From Membranipora membranacea (taxonomy: Eukaryota; Bryozoa; Gymnolaemata; Cheilostomatida; Membraniporidae), in contig OU612074.1 in NCBI GenBank assembly GCA_914767715.1, positions 1,441,501 to 1,505,500 on the forward strand: DNA of 64,000 nt. Direction: 5' to 3'. A program made the position numbers and the translations under genes. The notes under the pieces were generated by a model. The model was not told where the DNA came from and searched no databases. It saw nothing but the letters and a program-made list of their open reading frames with translations. This document shows positions 12,401-25,100 of this stretch, piece after piece. Each line of letters starts with the position of its first letter. The stretch's first letter is position 1.

Positions 12401-15400
12401 TAAAAAATATTATCTTTCATCCCTTTAGCATTTAACCATACATCGCTGTTTTCTTCTAAGCTTGTAAACATCAGAGATCCAATTATCCGACAGTGCCTTG
12501 TACCGGTACCCATAGCAGGCTCTACAGAGTTTTACTTATCCGGTGATATGCTGAACCGGGAAATGTTCAAGTTCTTTGAACTGGCCAGAGCTAATTCTGC
12601 CACCTCTCGGCTTGTTCAGAGTTTCCCAGCACTGACTCTGCAGACGCAGGCTTCGGGTCCAAACGGTCAACAAATGTATGAGGTGGGTTTACTCTAGGAT
12701 TTAAACAGACTGCATGGAAAAGTCGTCTACCCACAAGATAGTGAAAGACAACTCCTAGACATTTTGATCAAGTTTAATCCAATTGCCTGCATTCCAGTTG
12801 CTCCCTCCCACTGGTCACGCCGCGGGGTGACCATCGGATCGGGAGCAAATACAAATCCAGGCAAACGGACCAAACTTGGTCCACTAGATATTGGAAAAGA
12901 TAGTAAAAGTACCCTCGAGTTTGCAATTAAGGTGAAACAAGAGTTATTGTATCCACGCTACATCATATTAATATGCGTTATATGTTCACAGGTGGATTTT
13001 GCCTTTGCTCTACGATACCCATGTTGGCCAGAGGAAGCTAGAGAATGGATAACCAGAGAGAGATATGGAGTTGATCTAAGAACAGTTAATAATATAGCTA
13101 ACAGAGGCTGCTACCTCGTCCATAAGCCTTGTGGTATGATATATGTAACAACCATAAACAATATTAGAAATTCTTTATTTTCTTTAAAATTATATGTTTA
13201 TGGTAATAACCATAGACCAGGAAATTAGCTGGGATCTCATTTTGAAATACTATCATCGTTGCAACACCGGAACACGCATTACAGGAAAACTTGCTAAGAC
13301 ATGTATACAAAACTCACTTGTTACAAACTTTGGAGAGACAAAGGAACAATTTATACATGACAGCTGGATATTATAATATCAACTGCTAATCAGAAGTTTA
13401 AGTTAAACCAGTTGATCTACAAAAGTTTCCTAACAAATTATCCTGTAAAATCACTCCCTGGCTATTGAGAACTATTTATTTATAGTATTTTTTTATTTTA
13501 CTTACTCAAGCTATTCATTTTATAACCGGTCACATAATTTGAATGATGATAAATAGATGTTTAGCTATAAAATATAGTAAAACTCTGCTATTGCCCAGTG
13601 CAGGGAGAATAGAAGGCAGGAAATGAGTGCAGGCTTCTGCCCCTTCCATTCTACCTGCTCAGTGTAAACAACACATTTTCACACCCCTCATGCACACCTC
13701 TGGATACTGCGTACCAATTGTTCCGCAATTCAATTCTTCTGTAGACCATGTCACCTCCCCTCCTCATGCTCATGGTTATGACTGGAGATTCACTTTTGCT
13801 GCTGCTGAGGCGGATCTATTTCACTACCACAGTGACAAGAAGGCGCTCAAACTGGCCTATATAACTCTCAAGTTTCTCATCAAGTTAACTACCGGCAATA
13901 AGGGAGGTGCTGTTGGCACCTTCTGTTACGCGGTAATAACCACAAACTATAAACTTGTAACAATAAAAGAGAGGGAGAGAGAGGGATAGCCACCCCTTTG
14001 CTATTTATGACTTGTGGGAGGAGTCTTAGCCTTATTGTCATAACAGGCTATTTTACCAAAATAATATGTTTTGCCTATTGGCTACTTGTGTGGCGCATGT
14101 ACAACAATAAAAGCCTTAAAAAGATTACTAGACCATTTTTTGCCGCTCATGAAAAAGGTGACTTGTAATTAACCATATATTATGATATCCATTATAACCA
14201 TTATATCCCTTATTTCTGGCTGTATTATGCTGACTGAATTACTACCCTGGAATCATTCTATGTATCTACAATGTTACACTATCTGTATTTTAGTCATTGA
14301 GTGATTTGTTTGGACGAGGAGCTGTGAGTTCTCCTGTGCTGAGAACATATACACTCAAGACAATCTTTCTCTGGATGGCTGAAGAGGTAGGTTGGATAGA
14401 TGCATCGATGCTGATGTAATAAATGTAATGTACCCATCAGTTATAGTACACTGTGTGTGATTGAATGTGAATCTCACCCTCATTTTAGTAAGTTAATTTT
14501 TAGCAATTTTTGATTTGATTTGATTTGATTTGTATTCATTCAATCATCATGACAGATGGTACAGAATGCTAGCGATGGTATGGCATAGTAAAAACAACAC
14601 ACTAAAAATTATTTATATACTAGACCGTTGTCATGATAGGTCATGAAAAAATTAAAAAAGCCTTTTCTCCGCCTTTCAGTCCTGCAGAGTTTTGGCCGAA
14701 AAATTTGTATAGCTCGAGAGGATTTTCTGGAATTCTTGTTGAAAAGTAGTTCACTAAAAAGAGGATGTGATCCATTATTCACTATACGCAGAAAATGTGA
14801 ATAAGAGATATCAAAAAGAAAATCACAGAGTTTTGGGATGCCTAAGACTGATAATCTATGATCGTATTCTAAATCTGGAAAAATTATCTTCAGAGCTGCT
14901 CTTTGTATTTTCTCAAGTCTGTCGCGGTTATGTTCGCCTAGCAAGGAATACCAGGCCGGAGCAGCATAGCTAAGCTTTGAGCATATGTTGCTCAAATAAA
15001 AAGCTTTTAAGCCATCACTGTTTAGTCCAATTGTCTTTAGTTTCCTCATTAAAAATAATCTTGAGCTACAAGCTGATACTAAAGAGTCTACATGTTTGTT
15101 AAAACACAACTTATTATCAATAAAAACCCCTAAAAATTTTGTGAATGAATTTGGAGAAAAAGATAAATCATCAACCACAACATCTTGTTTATAATGATGC
15201 TTATTCTACCAGATCATCCTCTCGATCTAAATGGATTTTCAGACCCAAGCTATGTTGTACTGAAAAACATCGCACAAGCTTTTTGAACCATTTCATGACT
15301 TACCGTGACAACAGACTGATACAAGGGATAACTTTTTAGTTGCTTTTTTAAGTTTTTTCACAGCACATGCCACACCATTGCATTGCATTCAATACCTTCG

Positions 15401-17976
15401 TCGTTGATGATGACTGAATCAAGTAAACCAAATTTCAAATCTTAATCTCGAGTCACCTCGGTGTTAGGTGTCCGGTAGTTCATAGAATGTCACAGTCTGC
15501 CCTGAGACTCAGCCGGAAACTAGCCACACATCGCAAAAAATTTTAATTTCTGCAGGAGACAGAGTTGGACTATTATACTGTAAAAGGAAACAGAGACATA
15601 GGAGAAGTTCTAATGGCCATGATAAATCGGTACTGTACCTGTTTGGAGCAAAAAAACTTGCCCAACTATTTTATAAGGTGAGCATTAGATCATTCAAGGA
15701 TCATACGTCAAACCTCTCTGCGCATAATTTTCCTTAGCATGGTAAGTTTTGTGTCTGCTTTTGGGGAACTAGTTGAATGAGATGACAGTGTGCTTATCAA
15801 AATAAAATCTGCAAAGTGGTTTGGTATAAACAGTTCCCACCCTGATTCAGATCACATTCAGATCACACTCCGAGTAGTGAATAGCGGGCTATCTAATTAG
15901 CGCCATCGACCCATTCTTTTTTGGGGATGGTGAGATGGCGCAATCGGTTAGCGCGCTTGCTATTCATTGCCAGGCGATTAGTGCCGCAGGAGTTGTGGGT
16001 TCGAGTCCCACTGGGGGAGCATTCATTGTTGATTGTTCCAGCCCCCAGCACCCTCGGGTGTATACCTCTCCTGTGTACTTGTCTACTGACTGACTCATGG
16101 AAAGACATGTGACAGCATGGAAAGACATGCTGACAAGCTGGAAAGACAGCTAAACCTACTACAAGGGGTCCCAGCAATGGGCCATGTAAGGCCAATAACC
16201 CTAACACGTACGCTGTGTTTCATAGGGTGGCAATGGTGGATTGGAATGTGCTGTGGGATGAGAGAACACAACTCCGAGTAGTGAATAGCGGGCTATCTAA
16301 TTAGCGCCATCGACCCATTCTTTTTTGGGGATGGTGAGATGGCGCAATCGGTTAGCGCGCTTGCTATTCATTGCCAGGCGATTAGTGCCGCAGGAGTTGT
16401 GGGTTCGAGTCCCACTGGGGGAGCATTCATTGTTGATTGTTCCAGCCCCCAGCACCCTCGGGTGTATACCTCTCCTGTGTACTTGTCTACTGACTGACTC
16501 ATGGAAAGACATGTGACAGCATGGAAAGACATGCTGACAAGCTGGAAAGACAGCTAAACCTACTACAAGGGGTCCCAGCAATGGGCCATGTAAGGCCAAT
16601 AACCCTAACACGTACGCTGTGTTTCATAGGGTGGCAATGGTGGATTGGAATGTGCTGTGGGATGAGAGAACACAACTCCGAGTAGTGAATAGCGGGCTAT
16701 CTAATTAGCGCCATCGACCCATTCTTTTTTGGGGATGGTGAGATGGCGCAATCGGTTAGCGCGCTTGCTATTCATTGCCAGGCGATTAGTGCCGCAGGAG
16801 TTGTGGGTTCGAGTCCCACTGGGGGAGCATTCATTGTTGATTGTTCCAGCCCCCAGCACCCTCGGGTGTATACCTCTCACATTCAGATGTGTTTGAGTAT
16901 ATGTCCACCTGTGTGGTGCAAATAATTAGATTAGGGTAGGACAAACATCAGGTTGTTATTATTGTGTTCTAGTTTTTTGTAAATATGTGACCTATGTATG
17001 ACATAAGATATGAGTTACATGTGACAAACTACTGCAAACCTCTCACAATGTTTTAATGCCGTTATTCAATTTACTGGACAGACACAGAAATATGCTCAAC
17101 CCAGAGAGATATACAGATAGAGATTTTAGCTCAGGACTCAAAGTACTGAAAGGTATCAGGAGACATCCGGCTCTGAGCATGAAAAAGTTTGAGCAGAACT
17201 TTGTCAATAAGAGGCAGCTCATTATGATCATCGTAGGATTGTGTGGTAGGTTTACCTTAGATCAAGTTTTATCCAATTACTCTGCAGCCTGATCAAACTT
17301 GATCTGGTCTATTTCTGATTTTGCTTGTTTATTACCCTGTGTGTCTTAGATTGGCTTGTTTCTTTATTCTTTGGTGCGAGTTTTATTTCAAGACCAGAAT
17401 GGGATAACCCCTGATAATAAACAGATTTCCAAATTCTATACACCTTTATTCCAAGCTGGCTGAGTTTGACAACTGCATATTATCAGCTACGACAGTATGA
17501 ACATACAGATATGATAGTTAAGATAGTTACGAATTAGGGAGCCATATAGCTGAAAACAAAAACTGACACTCCCTATCAGTATTGAGTTGCATTCTATTAG
17601 TCTTGAAGAAAAAATATATAAATATATTCCTCACAATGTTCACATTATGTATTTGGAGTGGCCATCTGTTAATTTTTTTTAATCTCTGAAAGATTGTGTG
17701 GGTCTTCCCTATCCGTTACACACCACTGTTACTGATGTTACTGACTTTGTTACAGTGATAGCTGGAGTTGCCTTCCTTGGCCAGATAATATCTCAGGCTG
17801 TGAGTAGACAACTTTACACAGAAGCTAACCAGCTGCTCTTTGATGCTTTCTCTGATATTGATACAAAGTACTTCACACAGAGATACGTGAACTTTCTAGA
17901 AGACTTACTCTACGGCAATAAAACTACGAATGGGACTATGACCAATACTACTGCGGTAAATAGAACTGGTATTTAG
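9468..17976 (+). CDS. Membrane-anchored Mab-21/cGAS-like nucleotidyltransferase
   Basis: Twelve exons join in frame: 9468-9559, 9970-10240, 10573-10737, 11195-11380, 11837-12064, 12461-12682, 12992-13144, 13633-13932, 14294-14386, 15556-15677, 17082-17245, 17693-17976 (2280 nt, 759 aa). The N-terminal 120 residues are Ser/Thr-rich. Two transmembrane segments follow (about 149-168 and 179-202), then a Mab-21 fold: GSAGDGFGF loop, catalytic pair D279-I-D281, third acidic residue in VDFAFALRYPCWP (D390), and the C-terminal YDWRFTFAAAEADLF (W490) and YTLKTIFLW. This family includes cGAS, cGAS-like receptors, MID51 and ITPRIP. Retained acidic residues suggest, but do not prove, cyclic-dinucleotide or oligonucleotide synthesis. 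Beyond the fold are one or two further hydrophobic segments (about 656-672 and 684-700) and a tail with sequons NKT, NGT, NTT and NRT. The exon 7 donor (GTAACA) and exon 11 acceptor are the least certain joins. Confidence 0.82.
11740..11805 (-). mobile_element. tRNA-like SINE fragment
   Basis: The minus strand reads GCAGCTCAGTGGGTTAGAG, an A-box-like sequence, but the B box is degraded. It lies in intron 4 of the Mab-21 gene, just upstream of exon 5. A weak call. Confidence 0.3.
12766..12882. mobile_element. Hairpin MITE copy
   Basis: GATCAAGTTTAATCCAATTG...TTGCTCCCTCCCACTGGTCAC is answered by an inverted GGGAGCAA...AGGCAAACGGACCAAACTTGGTCC. Same family as 20237-20346. It sits in intron 6 of the Mab-21 gene. 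Confidence 0.6.
14500..15178 (-). pseudogene. 3' end of a non-LTR retrotransposon
   Basis: The minus-strand frame 15178-14609 (189 codons) encodes the post-active-site part of a CR1-like reverse transcriptase: FTKFLGVFIDNKLCFNKHVD, SRLFLMRKLKTIGLN, LSYAAPAWYSLLG, RLEKIQRAALKIIFPDLEYD. Downstream on the same strand is an (AAATC)n run (about 14515-14545), the likely 3' tail. The 5' part is missing, as expected for target-primed integration that stopped early. It is in intron 9 of the Mab-21 gene, on the opposite strand. Confidence 0.85.
15852..16888 (+). repeat. SINE tandemly amplified 2.5 times with 12-bp target duplication
   Basis: A 404-bp unit starting ACTCCGAGTAGTGAATAGCG occurs at 15867-16270 and 16271-16674, with a partial third copy at 16675-16876. 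The copies look identical. Each has a tRNA-like head with an A box (TGGCGCAATCGG) and a B box (GGTTCGAGTCC). TCACATTCAGAT stands at 15852-15863 and again at 16877-16888, a direct repeat consistent with a target-site duplication. The block therefore looks like one insertion event. It lies in intron 10 of the Mab-21 gene. Confidence 0.85.
17260..17309. mobile_element. Hairpin MITE, internally deleted
   Basis: GATCAAGTTTTATCCAATTA faces GATCAAACTTGATCTGGTC with almost no internal sequence. Ends match the family copy at 20237-20346. It lies in intron 11 of the Mab-21 gene. Confidence 0.5.
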
Positions 17977-19109
17977 TACAACCTGAATATGATACTGCTT
18001 GTTAATTGGAATTGGAATTTGTGTTTTCCTTTTTACACTGTCAAAAAGTAAAAATAAAAGCTAGAATCATGTATTTAACCCCAGTAGCATTCACAATAAA
18101 AATACTGCTCGCAGCTTCTCTTTTCCTAGAAAATCTGATCAAAATACTAAAAAACCTAACACCGGCTGGTCCAGAGTTTAACCTAATTGGTCCATATCAC
18201 AAAGGCCATGACACTTTATATAATGATGAGATTACTTAAGTTTGAAATTCATTCACGTTGGGCCAGACGCTGGTTAAACAAGTTGACAGTTTGCATGGGT
18301 TGCCTGCACTGGTACTCCTGTACCAGCAATCCGGGCAAAGTTAAAGTAGAAAAACGAGCCAGATACTGGTCACTTTAGTGACATCTCTATAGAATGATTG
18401 TTCATTGATTGTTCCAGACTCTGATGTAACAGACATGTGCACTTAACGAACTAATTCAGGTTACATTAATTGGTACAATATTAAGAAAGTGAAAATAAAA
18501 ATGTTTCTGATAATCAATGAATGGAGGAGTAACAATAGTCAGGTATATGCCTGGAACAAACACCTGGGACAAAGCACGTACGCTTGTTTATGTACCAGGA
18601 GTTGTGCTTCCCTTGACATTAATGGGGCAACTCCGATATAAAGCTTGAACAGCATGATTTTCATTGCATAGGAAAGGGAGTAAGCTGTTGCTACGGTTCA
18701 TATGAAATCTTGTTCACAGCAATTGTTGGTTTGGATATATAGCGTAAGTATTCTTCAAATTGGTTTAAACCTCAGAGCATTGCCTATAAATATGAAGGTA
18801 TTTATCTTATCGATATGTTTTCATTAATAAAAATTAAAAAATTAAACTCGTAGTGAAGTGTTTCACTGAGCTGTTCACTGTTCACTGAGCAGGTTAAACA
18901 TAAACAATAAATGAAGGATTTTTCGTGAAAGTCAGTAACTTAATTATGTAAACTTGTGTATACACTTTGCAGTGTGCCGTTGTGGACGGTTGTTTATGAC
19001 GATGAGACGTCATTTCGTGGCATTAGCTGATAATCTCTAGCACCAGTCTCTTGCCGAATGCGGAACTTACTAGTATATGTATACTTTTCCTGGTACTGGT
19101 ATTGTACGG
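17977..19109. other. Convergent intergenic region
   Basis: This is the space between the 3' ends of the plus-strand Mab-21 gene and the minus-strand channel gene A. Short open frames are present but match nothing I recognise. Confidence 0.5.
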
Positions 19110-22100
19110 TTATGGCTGATCATTCGGAGATATGGCTTTATTACGATTCTTTGCTTTGGAAATAGTTAGAACTAGCACATCAGCTAAAAGTTCAAACACC
19201 TCAAACGCAGTCACAGCAGACATTCCAATAAACAGGCCGAGAGATCCTCCAAGATTCGCCATCATTGTATCGAACTGTAAAAGAGAAAGCTTCTAAACAG
19301 CAACAATACTTTGGAAAGGAATGAGTTGCTTTACTAATTGTCAACCAATTGCAAAATCTAGAATTCTGCCCGCAGAATAGTCATGTGGCATCAACTGATC
19401 ATGTGACAACAACTGGTGGTGCCGCCCTCTTTCAAGCAATGCTTATTCAATGGTTTAAGGTTATTGATTCTCGAACCCTTCTGTTCTGCTGTATTGCAAT
19501 GATTTCAGAATTATGTGTTACCATTGTTTTCCCAATTTAGGACTACGGCTGGGTGAATCAATTCAAGACCAATAGCGGAAAGAGACAAACATGTTCCTCA
19601 AATTTTGCGCCTGCGCTGAGCAGAGATTAGGTCTAATATGTTATTAACTTAACCTTTAGCCAATTGAGTTGCAATCAGATATAAGATTAGCAGGATGTCT
19701 CGGAACTCATAGAACAGGCTTATTTCTAAGCAAAATTCAAATACTAAGATACACATAAGTAAGCAGTCTGACCAAGTAATCAGTCACTCACAGGAACAGC
19801 TGGCCGCTCAGAGTAAGCCTCCTGGTTTAAATCTTCATAGTAAACATTTACTTTGAGGTAGCTTTCTCTGAACTCATCCGTACCTGTAATAAAACACAGA
19901 TGATATTAACCTCTACAATGGATTTCTTTACTTTCTATCAAAAACAATCATTTGGTACCACATCACCATAGCTGCACTCAGACGGTTAATTTTGTTTCAA
20001 TCCGTTGAGAGATGATTTTTCTGAAACTATCCATACTTATTCACCATTCCATGGGTTTGTTGCGGCTGATCTTAGCTGTTAACTATATAAGTCAGTAAGA
20101 GAGTGTAAAACTGAATATGATTGGTGTTGTCGCTCTGACTTGAATAACTGATAATGAGGCTGTCTTCGCATATGATCATTTGAGCAACCTACTCCTATAT
20201 GTTACTGTATTTCAATTTTGTGTGAGCATCGTATTAGATCAAGTTTGATCCAATTGCCTGCATTTCAGTTGCTCCCTTCCACTGGTCACGGCGTAACAAG
20301 TGGAGGGGAGCAACTCCAAGTGCAGGCAAATTGACCAAGTTAGGTCTAGCATCATTTACACTGTAGGAGGAGCAATGCTATCTGTTTGTATAGTAGTTAA
20401 CAATACTCACCTCTAATACCGGCAACTTTTGGGCTTATTGTTGAGAGGTGATCCGTGGTTTGTTCGAGTGCTCCTTCTGACGGCCATATGCTGGATGATA
20501 GACTGTATTTATAATGCTCCTCACTGTAAAATGTGTATATAAGAATCATTGACTTTGCCGCAAAACAATTAGAGCTGCTATTACTCGTTCCAGTATGTAC
20601 TACAGTTTTCACATACGAAGTCTACTCAGTGGACTGCTGTAGAACCACGCACCATCAACCCAATGACGCTGAAGGCCTTTTGCTCTACTCTAACCAACTA
20701 AGCCAACAACTTTTGCTCTGTATATGGAGTTTACAGAGATTTTTCTGAGGTACTTCTCATAGAATATATCTAAGGTTAGCCATGAGTAAGAGGACTCGCA
20801 GATTAAATATCCTATTGGTTATATCCATAGGAGAATTTACCTGCATGGGTTTCTACATTGACCACAGTCTAGTTTGTTAGCTTCAAATCTGGTAGCAACA
20901 TCTTTCCGACATAAAACTAAAAAAGACACACATTTTATTATAAATTACTGTATTACAGAACTTGATTCGGTCCTTCAGGTTTTTAGACATTTTATTACCC
21001 AGATACCATCGTAAACGGATTTAATGACAATGAAATCTTTCTCTACTAGGCATAATGTTGCGTTGCAAAGAATTTTGTGATTTGCCACCATTCCATAAGT
21101 GGCGAAGTAACCTAGCATTAGAATTGTTTACATAATACAACATTTGAGGATACTATTCAATTGTGGTATGATTATCTAGACCACATTTACTTTTCAACAG
21201 GCAGGCAGCTCACCATCCTTCTTGTTTGTAGAATGACAGATTGGAGGATGACTCTGATTCAGATGGTCTGGAATATTGAGAGCTTTACCAGAAGTCGGGT
21301 ACAGAGCATCAGCACATCCACATTGTGATATCACTGCTGCCTGGTAACATGTCTTCTGACAGGCCTATAAATTTGTACAGAAAATCAATTTAAGTAAAGT
21401 CTTCAATATGGGGAGAGTTATCCCCTGTATATTGTAGTTGTTTGTACCAATAACGCCACGTGTCCCAGGCTGATTCTCTGATTTATGGTTTAAGTTTTCG
21501 TGCGAGAAAATGGACATATCACAGCACTCATAGTTCTTAAAGTATGTCGTGCAAGCATGCAAGATGTGTCTCACTTGTCTATTTGTCAAGCATTTATTGT
21601 AACATAACAGCTGATTGGCCGCTTAGTCCTCTAAAGGATTTCATTAATGCTGTTGCGCAAGTGGCCCTACAGATGTATCAGGGTTTTCTCCCTTATATGT
21701 CGGATTTGTCTCTGGTTTTTCAAGTCATTGACAATTTTGCATTTTCATGGCTTATACACTGATACGCTACCAGATCGGTCTTATCATCGGAGTAGCTTTA
21801 GTCTTAAGGTGAGAATTTAGGAGATCAAAATCAGGATATTGAATACCTGAGTTGTGTAGTCGGTGTGGTAGTTTTCCTGATATGCGTCCACTTCTTCCTG
21901 ATTCTGAAGCTCCAGAAGACAGTCACTGTAAGGGTCGTCCAAATGCTCGATAAGAACCTTCAAAGGCAGAAACTCACAATGTGAGTGAACTAATCATAAT
22001 AAAAAGCAACTCCGACACTTTTTTAAAGTGGCACTCAAACTAGGCATCGGAGATCTAGGGGATATCGACAATCTAATAGATGCCAAAACTAAAACCTTGC

Positions 22101-25100
22101 TACTACAATATATCCATGATGACAAACATTTTATAAATGACTTTCTTGAAAAGTGCCCATCAGGACGATATCGTACTATTAAATACAGACGCACATGGGG
22201 CAGAGATTCTTTTTTACGCCAGGCAGCACTCAAACTAAATAAACTTGTATAATAATTTTTGTTAATAATGAGTTCCAGCCTCAGAGACTTTTTACTCCTA
22301 TTTTAAGCCATGTATGCTACACTGTTATCAATTTTAATATCATGGGCATCAGTATTTAACACCTTTTTTCACAACATATATCATGTTAGTGATAGAAATA
22401 AAATCAATCAATCAATCAATCAAGTATGAAGTTGTTATGACAAAATTAAATCTCCTCAAGCCACAGCGTGTAACTATTTTAACTATTTTAAAGCAGATTA
22501 GCTTAATGATAATCAAGTTATTAAAATTCAAAATATTTCGATAAGCCCTGTAAATTCTACACCGGTAACAAACAGAGCTTGAACACATTCATCCACAGCA
22601 AATCTTACTCTGTACTCGGGTTAAGTAATTGACCAAAATTCCTCACTCATTTTTTTATTTGAGCTGCTTGTTTCAGGTTGTAAACTTGATGGATCTGATT
22701 CATCTGAAAAATGGAAAAGGTCCATCCTATCATATGGGGTTAGTTTGATCACCTTTTTAATACCGATTAAGTTTGCTCTACCAGGAGACAGAGTGATTCC
22801 CTCATCTTCTACGAAAGGCATGTAATATGGATTGGTGATGAGCACACGTACACCAGCACTGTCTGCTAGATCTGTCACATAGTCGTCTACTTCTATGTCC
22901 AGTGTCAGTTTCAGTCCTGTAAAATAAAACATCAAGTTACAATGTAATCATCTTAATTCAGAACTCCTGTTGATTCAGACAAGAGTAACTGATCCTCCCA
23001 GCCAAATGTTAATACATTTTAATGTCACACAATTTAAACTCTGCTTAATTAGGACAAAATTTGGTGCTCCGCAGAGGTTTGAATTGTGTGTAGTTATTAT
23101 GTTCTCTGTATGTCTTTCGCTCACCTTGATTTCAAGTCAGATCAAGACCGAAGGACATTTCATAATTTAAAGACAGAAGACTGACAACTATACAATGCTT
23201 GGTGTAAATCCATATGGTTATATTGCTTACCATACTGTCTCCCAGATTTGTACGACTTTAACAATCCTTCCTCATCCTTTCCAACTCCAGAGTTAAATGT
23301 ATAACAGTTTCCATATGTGGGACTGAAGAATGAGCTAAACATCGCAGAGCTACAATGGCAGCATGACAAATATAACCGAGACAAGAATGCTAGAAGCATC
23401 AACAATAACAACAACTAGCCAACAAAAACAACAACAACAACGACTGCAACACGAACAACTATATTCAAAGCCAGACACTATTTTTGGTCAATGACTCACG
23501 TGTTTTTACATTGTCGACCTCTAAATGAACATTCCAAAATGAAATCTTCTCGCTGATGACCAAGGGGTAATTTTTCTTGAGTTGATGCGCCCGCCAGTGT
23601 TTCAGTAAATTTTTGTAAGACTTTGAATTCTTCAGTTTGCTCACCAAGCGATTCATCTGCAGCTCTAAGACACAATGGTTTTTGGACAATCAAAATATCA
23701 TAATCAACAAAAAACATAATCGCTCATAACCAAATAATCATTTCAATAAAGTAAGAGATTCATCTAAATTGATTCTCTAATACGTATCTGGAAAACCAGT
23801 GCGAAATCCAGGCTAAGAAACTCTGGATTAGTCTGTCTTCTGGTCTGTCCAACATCGTTTTTGCTGGTAAGTATTCTCATTTAGTTGGCATATGACTAGG
23901 CCCTGTTAATGATGAGGGGCAACCTTAAACACACTTAACTTGGAGGTCTTTGGAATTACTTTGCACAATATCCTCGCTCTTTTAGTTGTAAATTAGGCAA
24001 GTTCTTTTCCCAAGCATTCATTCAGGAGATATAGAGTAGCATGAAGCCATTAGCAGTTAGAAGAGAGAGCTCTGACAGGTCTCACACATCCAAGGAGGGA
24101 ACGAGTAGGCAACAATTTTGGCAGGAAACTTTCATATACAAACTCACCCAAAATTCATTTCTTCCTCGTTCGGAGCCGCAGCTTCCTCTAGCTTCTGAGT
24201 TGTCAAAGGCACAGTGATATCTTCTACTGTAGTTGTCCCAGCTACAACATAACACCATAAATGTTATATTGTTTCTTGTTTATAGAGTTTATAGATGACA
24301 AAACTGTATAACACTGCATTTCAATTCAATACAATGCATTACTGCATTGTACATTGTCTAACACTGCAAGAATAATGCATAACATTGGATATATTAAAAA
24401 GATAACTAAATAAAATTGTCACGACATTGAATTTTTAGATTTCATCAAATTATCCGTTGATGAATTTTTGGAATCCACAAACTCACCTAGAGTAGATGCT
24501 GATATGGTAGCTGCCTCTGGTGTAGTGGTTGGTGGGTCAGTCTGTTCAACTTCTGTAGTTAGTGGAACTGTTGTTACTATCATATCTGTTTGCGTTGTCT
24601 CTGCTGCAACATGACACCAACATGACTGATTTCTTGTACATAGAGTATGTTTCATGTGCCTTACATTGCGCTTATGATTGCATTTATCACTGCATTACAT
24701 TGCATGACAATGCATTACATTACAATGCTTCATATATCATTTTAAACCTTGACATTGCTTTACGTTGCAACAACATGCCGAACACTTCCATTTGTCAAAT
24801 ATATCATTGATGGATTACAGTGATCTAACAATCCCACCTGGAGACGTTGATTGTGTGCTAGTCGAGGTAGTAGCGGTCGTTGTTGTCGTGAGAGGTGCAG
24901 TGGTGCTTGCTAAAAATATTGATCAATTGCTTTGAACATAGCTGCAATGACCACAGTACATTGAATATGTATGAATACACCATGGGGATATATGTACCAC
25001 ATCAAACCATTGCTCTGAGTTGGGTTCAGCTGAATCTAAAGCATTCATATGCTTGCAATGCTAAGCAAAGTGATCCCCTACTACGCAGATTAAATGGTGC

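Noticed and set aside
13620-13632. Alternative acceptor and phase for Mab-21 exon 8
   Set aside because: Joining from the earlier exon 7 donor (after 13133) runs into a stop or needs an acceptor with no pyrimidine tract; the phase-0 pair 13144/13633 keeps the frame open and the total divisible by three.
15921-16112. True tRNA genes in the 404-bp repeats
   Set aside because: A and B boxes are present, but the anticodon arm and acceptor stem do not fold normally, and the sequence is a multi-copy SINE head.
15867-16876. CRISPR array
   Set aside because: The units are 404 bp, identical throughout with no unique spacers, in animal DNA.
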